64,000 bases of DNA. Source: an uncultured Prevotella sp. (lineage in GTDB: Bacteria > Bacteroidota > Bacteroidia > Bacteroidales > Bacteroidaceae). Position 1 is the stretch's first letter, and each line of letters opens with the position of its first letter. Below are positions 9,398 through 17,191 of the stretch, piece after piece. The notes under the pieces were generated by a model. That model ran no database searches. It was given only the letters and a program-made list of their open reading frames with translations, and had not been told where the DNA came from. The stretch is taken from the NCBI GenBank assembly GCA_945833995.1, contig CAMAGM010000001.1, forward strand, positions 22,631 through 86,630, in the 5' to 3' direction. The translations under genes were made by a program, and so were the position numbers.

Positions 9398-9545
9398 AAA
9401 GGAGGAGAGAGGAGTGAGGAGAGAGGAGTGAGAAGAGAGGAGTGAGAATACTTCACTGCGCAGCTAACACCTAAAATTCAAGCTTCGCTAATCTCACTCC
9501 TCTCACCTCACTCCTCTCACCTCTTACCTCTCACATCTCACCCTA
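9398..9545. repeat. intergenic hairpin element E6 (GAGGAGTGAGA)n/(TCTCACTCCTC)n
   Basis: Left arm 9398-9448 polypurine GGAGGAGAGAGGAGTGAGGAGAGAGGAGTGAGAAGAGAGGAGTGAGA; right arm 9491-9545 polypyrimidine; spacer TGCGCAG at 9457-9463. Overlaps the 3' end of the GH2 gene. Confidence 0.83.
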
Positions 9546-11914
9546 ATCTTCTTCGTCTTATACTTATCACTCGTAACCTCCAACACTACATCAGAGGGGG
9601 TAGTGCCGGCACGCAGAATTACCAACGCCGTTCCCATGAAGAGGTTGCGCTCGTTGCCTACGGCAAGCTCGTCGGACTGAATGTTTCCGTTGTCAACGGC
9701 AACAATCTCGGCATCGCCACTGACTTTGAACGTCAGTTTCTCACCAGCATTGAGCACACGGCGACCTTTCTTATCTACGGCAATTATGCGGACGTGCTGC
9801 AGATCCTTGCCATCGGCGTGCCATGTCTGCTTGTCGGCAACGAGTTGCAAGGCAACTGCCTCGCCTGTGGTCTCAAGGCTATGACGCGCTATTTCCTTTC
9901 CGTCCTTGCGTGCAACGGCAGTTATAGTACCTGGCTGATATACGATTCCGTCCCAACGTATGCGGTTGCGTACCTTCGGGTCACGCTCGTTCTTCTTCGT
10001 GCCGAGGCTCTTGCCGTTCATCAGCAGCTCCACCTCGTCGCCGTTGGTATAGGTGTAGAGAGAGACTTTCTCACCTGCCGTACGGTTCCAGTTCTCAGAG
10101 AATTTTCCCACTGAAATGTCAACGCCATTCCACATCATCTTTCCCTTGCCCTCCTCAATTACTGCGATGTGCGCCGTAGGCTCATCAGAGAAGAAACTCT
10201 TGAGGAAATACGCATCGGGCTTAGGCTGCAGCGAGATGTCGAAAACACCTTGGTTCCAGCCTTTCACGGGCCAACCCATGCTCTCGCCAAGATAGTCTAT
10301 TGCTCCCCAATAGGCAAGACCCACCACGCGGTCGAGATCCATTTCAAAATAGTTTGGTCCCATAGCCGACGTGCTTGCCTCACTCTGGTAGAAAATCTTC
10401 TCAGGATAGCGTCGTCCATCACCGGGGAAGTACATGTAGCGGTAGTTATAGGAAGCGATGTCGGTCTCCAAGGCAAGCGGTGCGGGAATGGAGTCGGTCT
10501 CAATGCTGCGGTAACGAGGGTGCATGGCAACGGTAACAAGGCGAGTGTCGTCATAACGGCGCAGCAGCTCGCGTTGCAGTTTGTAAGCTGTCACGCCCCA
10601 ATCGTTGAACGGCAAGTTGGCATACTGCTGAAGCTCATTGCCAAGACTCCAGAGTACTACAGACGGATGGTTGCGGTCGCGCTTAATGAACTCTGGCACG
10701 TCTTTCTGCCAAAGGCTCTCCCACTCCACTCGTCCACCGGCATACTGCGTGAGCCATTTGTCATAAAGCTCGTCAACCACTAGCAATCCGAGGCGGTCGC
10801 AAAGGTGGAGGAAGTCCTCGCTGTATGGGTTGTGCGACGTGCGAACATGATTATAGCCAAAGTCCTTCATCAGCTTCAGTCGCTTCTCTATGGCACGCGG
10901 ATAGGCAGCGGCACCAAGTGCGCCAAGCGTATGGTGGTTAGCCCAACCTTTCAGCAGCACCTTCTTACCATTGAGCAGCAAACCACGCTCTGGAGTGAAC
11001 TCCACTGTGCGCACGCCAAAAGGCTCGCTCACGCGGTCGATGGCGTTGCCCTCTGCATCGAATATCGTCACCTCTGCCGTATAAAGATATGGCGACTCGC
11101 ACGACCACAGCCTTGCATTGTCGAGTGTCAATGGAGCAAGCTCATACTCGCGCTGTCTCCACTTTGGCGAATAAGCCACGTCCTCACGCTGCTGTGCCAC
11201 CACATTTCCCTCTGCATCGAGAATCCTTACCTCTACAGGCAAGCGCTCTGCCTTGCCCATGCAAGCTATCTCTGCCTTTATGCGCACTTCCTTATTATCC
11301 ACGGTGCGGATAAAGAGCGGATGGCGTGGGAAGAATGTCTTAGAGTCGGTTACTATCACGTTCACGTCACGATAGAGTCCACCTCCAGTGTACCAACGTG
11401 AGTTGTTTGGCTGCTGTGTGTTTGCCTTTACTACAATCTCGTTTGCCTCGCCATATTTGAGCAGTTTCGATACGTCTATGTCGAAACCAAGATAGCCATA
11501 GTCAATACCGCCTACATGCTGTCCGTTCACCCATACGTCGCCCACGAGCATTATGCCCTGGAAGTCGAGCAGCACACGCCGTCCTTGCCACTCCACAGGT
11601 GCCATCAGCTCACGACGATACCAACCTACGTTCATCTCCTTGAAGCCGCGCGGACTCAGTCGGCTGCGCACATTGCTGCCCGCATCGCTATTGTCGGGAC
11701 GCTCAGATGCATCCGGCTCAACCCACGGCTGACCAATAAGGAAATCGTGCGGCAGGCAGACTGTCTCACAACTTGCGTTCTTCACAGCCTCAACTCCCGA
11801 CAATTCGCCAAGATGGAACTGCCAACCACGGTCAAGACTTATAGTATCTCTCTCGGCTGCAGCCGCCCTGCCAACAAGCAAAGCCATAGCTGCCATTATA
11901 ACTATTTTTTTCAT
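9524..11914 (-). CDS. glycoside hydrolase family 2 (beta-galactosidase-like), secreted
   Basis: Signal peptide; GH2 motifs NHHTLGALGAAAYPRAIEKRLKLMKDFGYNHVRTSHNP, WSLGNEL (acid/base), YQSEAS (nucleophile region). Confidence 0.92.
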   Translation of the reverse strand: MKKIVIMAAMALLVGRAAAAERDTISLDRGWQFHLGELSGVEAVKNASCETVCLPHDFLIGQPWVEPDASERPDNSDAGSNVRSRLSPRGFKEMNVGWYRRELMAPVEWQGRRVLLDFQGIMLVGDVWVNGQHVGGIDYGYLGFDIDVSKLLKYGEANEIVVKANTQQPNNSRWYTGGGLYRDVNVIVTDSKTFFPRHPLFIRTVDNKEVRIKAEIACMGKAERLPVEVRILDAEGNVVAQQREDVAYSPKWRQREYELAPLTLDNARLWSCESPYLYTAEVTIFDAEGNAIDRVSEPFGVRTVEFTPERGLLLNGKKVLLKGWANHHTLGALGAAAYPRAIEKRLKLMKDFGYNHVRTSHNPYSEDFLHLCDRLGLLVVDELYDKWLTQYAGGRVEWESLWQKDVPEFIKRDRNHPSVVLWSLGNELQQYANLPFNDWGVTAYKLQRELLRRYDDTRLVTVAMHPRYRSIETDSIPAPLALETDIASYNYRYMYFPGDGRRYPEKIFYQSEASTSAMGPNYFEMDLDRVVGLAYWGAIDYLGESMGWPVKGWNQGVFDISLQPKPDAYFLKSFFSDEPTAHIAVIEEGKGKMMWNGVDISVGKFSENWNRTAGEKVSLYTYTNGDEVELLMNGKSLGTKKNERDPKVRNRIRWDGIVYQPGTITAVARKDGKEIARHSLETTGEAVALQLVADKQTWHADGKDLQHVRIIAVDKKGRRVLNAGEKLTFKVSGDAEIVAVDNGNIQSDELAVGNERNLFMGTALVILRAGTTPSDVVLEVTSDKYKTKKIRVRCER

Positions 11915-11973
11915 ATTTATGCTTATAAAGTTAAAGATTTGTGTTCAGCCCTCATCAATTTCTTGGGAAATTC

Positions 11974-12008
11974 TTCTCCCCCCCCCAGGGGGAGTAGGAG
12001 GGGGCCTC
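11974..12008. repeat. degenerate single arm of the CCTCCCTGGGGAGG family
   Basis: CTCCCCCCCCCAGGGGGAGTAGGAGGGGGCCTCAA resembles the E3 right arm CTCCCCTCCCCAGGGAGGGGCAGGGGGTGGGCCTCA. Confidence 0.65.
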
Positions 12009-12013
12009 AACTT

Positions 12014-14770
12014 TTAGTTCCCATACGGCTTAGTAGTGTCGATGTCCTGTGCCGGATACCACACAAAGGCATCGGGATCGTCAGGCTGCGCTGGCGAATA
12101 GTCCTTCCATTCGGGGCGCAACGACTTCACTATAGGCAGGTTGAGTTGCTTCATTCCCATAATTGCCATCTTTGCCACCTCGTATGCCCCGTAAGGGTTG
12201 AAGTGGGTGTTGTCGGCAAGAGGCTTGGTCTGTCCGGGGAAGGTGTTGGCAGGATAGTGTACGAGCGAGCGCTTGCTACCCTCATAGCCGAGAGTCTCGA
12301 AGAAGGTGCGCGTCATGTCGTGCAGTTCTATCACCGGCACGTTCTCACGGCGTGCAACCTCACGCATTGCGTCAGGATAGTCGCCATGCGTCTCCTGTAT
12401 CTTTGTCTGCATGGCTTCGTCGAACGAGCGTCGTTGGGTTGGTGTGACGAAAACCATCGTTCCACCCTTTGCTCTCACCCTATCAATAAAAATCTTCAGG
12501 TTGTGGGCAAAGTTATACCATGCTCCGCTGCCTGGCTTGCGCTCTTTCTGGTCGTTGTGTCCAAACTCGCATAACACATAGTCGCCAGGCCTCATCATCT
12601 CCACAACTTGGTCAAGTCGGTTTGAGGCAATGAACGAGCTTGTTGCCAGTCCGCTCTCGGCATGGTTTGCAATGGCCACGTCGGTGTTGAACCATCGTGT
12701 CACCATCTGTCCCCAGCTTGCGTATGGCTCGCCAGTCTGGTCAACCACGGTTGAGTTGCCGCAAAGGAAAATGGTAGTAGCCGTTGTGTCGCGCTCTATT
12801 CTCACCTCCTTCACTGTCGGAGCAGCACCTGTGAACTCCAGGGTAAGCAGGTCGTCCCATGTTCTTGTTCCTATCTCGCGTGGATGGCGCGAAACGTTCT
12901 TTCCGTCGGCAACAAATGGCGTGCGCTTGTTCACGATGAACTCCACCGTCTTGAACTCACCCTTTTTCGTTGCTGTTTCCTCTACCATCAGTCGGCGGCT
13001 CTCAGCGCGCACCACTGTCTTTCCTGCCTTTTTCTTCGAGCCAAGCACCACCGTCACCTTATAGTTGCCATCGGGCACCTCTGCTGAGAAGCTGAATGGG
13101 GCGTTGTCCATTGTTGACTTTCCGCTTAGGTCAGCCACAACTGGTTGCGTCATCAGCAGACAACGTGCGAGGCTACCGCCATTGCGTGCCAGTCCCTTTG
13201 CCACGCTCTTGGCATTGAGTCGTGCGCCGAGCAATGAGGTGTGTGTATGGTCGTGGTTGAAATAATCCTTGGCTTTCTCCTTGCCTATCTCGTCGAGGAA
13301 GTCTGCCGAAATGTTGTGGACATCCACAAGCTCCACACCAGTTTCCTTCACCACCTCACGATACCACTTCCCATAGGTGTCGTTGCGTCGCTCTATTTTT
13401 CCTCCAGGCCACTCGTTGCGTGGAGTGAGCGACACGAGTATAGGTGTCGCACCCTTCTCGCGCACGTCCTGAATGAACTTCTTCAGATACCAACCGAAGG
13501 AATATACCACCTCGTATTTCCCACTGTCGGCGAGTCTATACACATGGCTCGTATCCTTCGTGCAGGCTATCGTTCCGCGCTGCTTCTGGTTGTCAATAGG
13601 ACCAATGTCGTTGTGCCCGAACTGAATCAGCACATAGTCGCCAGGCTGCAGGCTGTTATACACCTTGTCCCAACGTCCCTCGTTGAGGAATGTACGAGTG
13701 CTGCGTCCAGCCTTTGCACAGTTCACGCAGGTCACGAGATTCTTGTCGAACACGGTATAGGCCTGCGAGCCCCAACCCCACATTCCGTTCTCGTCCTTGT
13801 CCTCGTTCTTCACTGTGCTGTCGCCCGTGATGAACACCACAGGCTTCCCTGCCTCGCGCACAAAGTTTTCTGTTGGAAGTGCCACGTTCTGCATCATAGC
13901 CTGCAGCGGAGCCAGTTTCGGGTCGTTGCTCTCGGCAATGCCCTCAGCAGCCGACCTTGCGTTCATCATAGCACCGAAATGGCTTGTGTGTATGTGGTCG
14001 CCATAGAAATGGTATTTCTCCTTCCAAGGACCATATTTGTCGAGCTTTGCAGCCGAGCGTTCGTTGAGGTCAATGTATGGCACACCCTCCTGCTCCGCCA
14101 CTTGGCTTGCCCACAGTCCGAAGGTCTTTGCCACACGCACTATCTTTCCCTGCTCGTCGTATGCGTCGCGCGGAGTGAGCGACATCAGTATTGGGTTTGC
14201 TCCCACGGCACGGCAGTCGCGGATATATTTCCGCAAATATTCCCCATAGGTATAAACCGTTTCCTTCACTCCAGTCTCCTTTATGGTCACGTTGAGCGTG
14301 TCGTTTCCAATGCCGGGAATGCTCGCCCTTGCCCTTCCGCTGTCGTAAGGGCCATTGTCGTTGTGTCCGATGGAAATAATCACCCAGTCGCCCTTCCTTA
14401 TGCCTTTTCTTACATCGGGCCACAGGCGTGTATAGAACGTGCGGCTACTCATGCCGCCAAGAGCCTGATTCTCCACCGTTATCTTGTTCTCGTCGAAGAA
14501 CTCCTGTGCATAGTAGCCCCACCCCCACTGTCCGTTGTTGCCGTTGCCCAAAGTGCCGTTTCTCATAGTCGAGTTTCCTATCAGGAATAGCACAGGGTTG
14601 GTTCCCTTGCGGCTCGTGCCTGCGGGAATTCGTGCTGTCTTTGCCTTGTTAAGGCTGTCCAGGGTGTTATCGACAACCTTGTTCACGTCCTCCATTGGTT
14701 TTGCCACTTGCGCAGAGGCAAAAGCGGCAGAGAACAACAAAGTTGCTCCAAACAAAAGTCTTGTTTTCAT
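12014..14770 (-). CDS. multidomain rhamnogalacturonan acetylesterase (three SGNH/CE12-like domains)
   Basis: Three copies of the SGNH block I (GNSTMRNG, GDSTVKNE, GNSTVVDQ), three GHND blocks and three terminal D-x-x-H motifs (DHIH, DHTH, DNTH). Start at M39 of the ORF (signal peptide MKTRLLFGATLLFSAAFASAQ). Confidence 0.9.
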   Translation of the reverse strand: MKTRLLFGATLLFSAAFASAQVAKPMEDVNKVVDNTLDSLNKAKTARIPAGTSRKGTNPVLFLIGNSTMRNGTLGNGNNGQWGWGYYAQEFFDENKITVENQALGGMSSRTFYTRLWPDVRKGIRKGDWVIISIGHNDNGPYDSGRARASIPGIGNDTLNVTIKETGVKETVYTYGEYLRKYIRDCRAVGANPILMSLTPRDAYDEQGKIVRVAKTFGLWASQVAEQEGVPYIDLNERSAAKLDKYGPWKEKYHFYGDHIHTSHFGAMMNARSAAEGIAESNDPKLAPLQAMMQNVALPTENFVREAGKPVVFITGDSTVKNEDKDENGMWGWGSQAYTVFDKNLVTCVNCAKAGRSTRTFLNEGRWDKVYNSLQPGDYVLIQFGHNDIGPIDNQKQRGTIACTKDTSHVYRLADSGKYEVVYSFGWYLKKFIQDVREKGATPILVSLTPRNEWPGGKIERRNDTYGKWYREVVKETGVELVDVHNISADFLDEIGKEKAKDYFNHDHTHTSLLGARLNAKSVAKGLARNGGSLARCLLMTQPVVADLSGKSTMDNAPFSFSAEVPDGNYKVTVVLGSKKKAGKTVVRAESRRLMVEETATKKGEFKTVEFIVNKRTPFVADGKNVSRHPREIGTRTWDDLLTLEFTGAAPTVKEVRIERDTTATTIFLCGNSTVVDQTGEPYASWGQMVTRWFNTDVAIANHAESGLATSSFIASNRLDQVVEMMRPGDYVLCEFGHNDQKERKPGSGAWYNFAHNLKIFIDRVRAKGGTMVFVTPTQRRSFDEAMQTKIQETHGDYPDAMREVARRENVPVIELHDMTRTFFETLGYEGSKRSLVHYPANTFPGQTKPLADNTHFNPYGAYEVAKMAIMGMKQLNLPIVKSLRPEWKDYSPAQPDDPDAFVWYPAQDIDTTKPYGN

Positions 14771-14814
14771 CTCCGTTATACAGTTTTTAGTTTCATTGCT
14801 TGTTATTTTTGGTG

Positions 14815-14822
14815 CAAAGTTA
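14815..14822 (-). promoter_or_regulatory. Bacteroidetes -7 element TAACTTTG for the tri-SGNH gene
   Basis: Plus-strand CAAAGTTA 14815-14822, 45 nt upstream of ATG 14770; possible -33 TTTG at 14838-14841. Confidence 0.55.
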
Positions 14823-14886
14823 CAAAACATTCCCCTCAAATGCCCATAATATTTGATTTTTTTCTTTTGATTTTTGTTCGCCAAAC

Positions 14887-14966
14887 ATCGACAAGTCGAT
14901 TAGGCAATATCGACAAGTCGATTTCCGCATATCGACAAGTCGATTCCTAATGATCGAAAGGTGGGG
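14887..14966. promoter_or_regulatory. tandem palindrome array, 22-bp period, upstream of the tri-SGNH esterase gene
   Basis: ATCGACAAGTCGAT (6+2+6 palindrome) at 14887, 14909 and 14931, with a degenerate fourth ATCGAAAGGT at 14953; exact 22-nt spacing. Confidence 0.85.
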
Positions 14967-14988
14967 TTGACACATACCATAAACGGCT

Positions 14989-15128
14989 AAATGCCCACGT
15001 TGCCTACGTTGGACACTTTCCTCACGCACATTATAAATATATATACATAATTATTTTTTCTTTTTATTCTTCATATAATATAAAAAGTTTATTTTATTGA
15101 TGTCCAACGTGGGCAAACGTGGGCAAAT
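14989..15128. repeat. inverted repeat flanking an AT-rich core
   Basis: 14989-15015 AAATGCCCACGTTGCCTACGTTGGACA vs 15101-15128 TGTCCAACGTGGGCAAACGTGGGCAAAT; core is A/T rich. Confidence 0.75.
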
Positions 15129-15211
15129 GGCAAAAAACGACCTCGTTTTTGGAGCGCAGGCATCAAACAATCATCAAGACAAAAGTTAAATATGGTTGCA
15201 ATTTGAAATGG

Positions 15212-15294
15212 CTGGAGGTGTGGGCATCTCGCCCGCATCTTGCGCACCATCCAGAAAAAATCTCTTGTGATTATTACCTCGTAGGCGAGGTGCG
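15212..15294. repeat. degenerate copy of the palindromic MITE-like repeat at 63889-63994
   Basis: CTGGAGGTGTGGGCATCTCGCCCGCATCTTGCGCACCATC...TATTACCTCGTAGGCGAGGTGCG, near-identical word order to 63889-63972. Confidence 0.85.
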
Positions 15295-15401
15295 AATTAA
15301 CGTCTTTTCTGCCTCAAGTACGGACTTACATAAAGTAAAGTCCCTACAGGCGGATGGATATTTAACTACATTAAAGGGAGGAAAACTTCTATATATTAAT
15401 G

Positions 15402-15438
15402 GAGGGCTGGTACCGGAAAATCATTCCACCCAGCCCTC
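15402..15438 (-). terminator. hairpin downstream of the fimbrillin-like gene
   Basis: GAGGGCTGG (15402-15410) / CCAGCCCTC (15430-15438). Confidence 0.5.
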
Positions 15439-15489
15439 ACGGAGGTTTAAATCAAATGAATATTGTTATGAGTTGATTACTGTTTTTGT

Positions 15490-16452
15490 TTATCGTGCTT
15501 CTCCTTCTACAGGATTCTCCGTTCCTGATTGCCAACTTTTAATAGTTATTTCGGAAAGAGAGAATCCCTCTTTTTTAAGGGTCAATTTGTATATATACTC
15601 ATATCCACCTTTAAACTCTACACCACCAGATGGGACGGTATACTTATATCCATTATCGACATCAACATATACACCTATCATTTTTGTTCCACCAGACACT
15701 GTTTGAGGTGGAATGATACAAGACACTCCCGATGTGCATAGTGCCTCTACTGCATCAGATTCACACACATATACATAGCCTGTACTACCCGTACCAGTTG
15801 CTTTTAATTCCGCACCAGTAGCTGATATTGTCGCATTTCTCATAATGCCATACAAATATAAATTTGAAAAACCAGTTTTAAAATCAGCTAAATCATAAGC
15901 TTCTGATGGATCTTCTACTATTACAGTAATCTTAGACATGCAATGATTGAATTCCAGCGGAATTGGGTTTGCAGGATCCACATTGGTTGTAAAAGCATAC
16001 ATCAAATCACTCTTTCTATAGTTTGCATCTGTACTCTGATCTTGCTGAACTGCAAATGATGTTGCATCCCAAGTCATTTGATTTCCACTTGCGTCTTTGG
16101 CTGGATAAACTGCACGAGCCTCTAACTGATCACCAGAACCCAATACATACAAATCAGCGTCTGTTGTCCAACCGACAGGAGTCTTGGTATATGTCACATA
16201 GCCATTTTCTGGCAAGCCCTCTATCATAGTACAATGAACACCGTCAGGAAAAACGCTAATTGCCTCTCCATCTAAGAAATCTGTATTTTGGAGTTGAGAT
16301 TCATTACCACTTGAACGGGTTTGCATTCCTTTTATTCCTACAGTGATTTGAAGTGGATGTTTGGTAGATTCAATAGAGTAGTCATCCCTACTACTACAAG
16401 CCGCGAACATTGTGCCAATGCAGACGGCGATTAAAAACTGTTTAATTTGCAT
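15490..16452 (-). CDS. fimbrillin-like lipoprotein
   Basis: Lipobox MFAACSSRDD; Bacteroidetes fimbrillin-type pattern (QTRSS..., FNHCMSKITVIV, Thr/Ser-rich beta domains). Confidence 0.75.
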   Translation of the reverse strand: MQIKQFLIAVCIGTMFAACSSRDDYSIESTKHPLQITVGIKGMQTRSSGNESQLQNTDFLDGEAISVFPDGVHCTMIEGLPENGYVTYTKTPVGWTTDADLYVLGSGDQLEARAVYPAKDASGNQMTWDATSFAVQQDQSTDANYRKSDLMYAFTTNVDPANPIPLEFNHCMSKITVIVEDPSEAYDLADFKTGFSNLYLYGIMRNATISATGAELKATGTGSTGYVYVCESDAVEALCTSGVSCIIPPQTVSGGTKMIGVYVDVDNGYKYTVPSGGVEFKGGYEYIYKLTLKKEGFSLSEITIKSWQSGTENPVEGEAR

Positions 16453-16863
16453 AGATTTTTGTTTTAAGTTTGCCTATAGGTTCTCGGAGTCGGCGTTAAA
16501 AAATTAATTGTATTATACCTATAAACGAAAATGCGTGGAACCTGGCATTGCCTGTTCCATTTGTCGAGGTTCTGGACTACCCTACAATGTAGAACGGCAA
16601 CGCAGAACCCACGCAGTGGAGTTTATATAATTATCCATAACACATAAATGCAGACAAAAGAAAGTCCACGTTATGCGTACAGAATCATGTATAAACTGCT
16701 ACATGAGCATCTATCGTTGCTAAGTCCTGACATTGTATGAAATTGTCCAGATTTCGACAAATCAGAAACGAAGCGCATGATAAACGCCTTCTCATAAATA
16801 GTAACCCCCGAAACACCGAACACTTTCGATGCTCGCTTTGCAGCGACTAACGGAAGTCGGGGG

Positions 16864-16895
16864 CAAAAGTAAGAATTTAAATCGAAACTTCCAAA
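16864..16895 (-). promoter_or_regulatory. Bacteroidetes-type promoter reading toward the fimbrillin gene
   Basis: Minus-strand TTTG (16892-16895), N20, TACTTTTG (16864-16871); about 410 nt upstream of ATG 16452. Confidence 0.5.
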
Positions 16896-17007
16896 TTTTC
16901 AGAAAGAAAAATGCAAAAGCATCGTCATTTTCTTTAAAATGGAACAAAAAACGAGCGGCAAAGCAAAGCTTCACCGCTTTTTTTGTTAAAGAGATAATAG
17001 ATAAATT

Positions 17008-17107
17008 GATTTTCGCCCAAATGTGGGGTAAAAAGGGTAGATTTGGGCAAAAGCTGATGGATTTTCGCCCAAATGTGGGGTAAAAAGGGTGGATTTGGGC
17101 GAAAATC
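17008..17107. repeat. 52-bp direct repeat with nested perfect 15-bp inverted repeat upstream of PL11
   Basis: GATTTTCGCCCAAATGTGGGGTAAAAAGGGT at 17008 and 17060; GATTTTCGCCCAAAT 17060-17074 vs ATTTGGGCGAAAATC 17093-17107 exact. Confidence 0.85.
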
Positions 17108-17160
17108 AAAAAACATAGGGAAAAGTCAGAAAACATAGGTGAGGTGTGGTTTTTTATTTG

Positions 17161-17168
17161 TAACTTTG
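17161..17168 (+). promoter_or_regulatory. -7 element TAACTTTG for the PL11-fusion gene
   Basis: TAACTTTG 24 nt upstream of ATG 17192, preceded by a T-rich stretch. Confidence 0.6.
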
Positions 17169-17191
17169 CCCACATAAAACTAAAAACGATT

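Noticed and set aside
13241-14590. 449-aa plus-strand ORF antisense to the tri-SGNH gene
   Set aside because: Composition (His/Val/Leu-rich, no family motifs) is typical of antisense translation of a GC-rich gene; the minus-strand frame has clear SGNH motifs.
14771-14884. N-terminal 38-aa extension of the tri-SGNH ORF
   Set aside because: It precedes a clear signal peptide at 14770 and contains the putative TAACTTTG promoter, so the start was moved to 14770.
14887-14966. Possible CRISPR array
   Set aside because: The 14-bp palindromic unit with 8-bp spacers is far too short, and no cas genes are present; better explained as an operator-type array.
15119-15706. 195-aa plus-strand ORF
   Set aside because: Runs through the MITE-like repeat (VWASRPHLAHHPEK) and then antisense through the fimbrillin gene; considered spurious.
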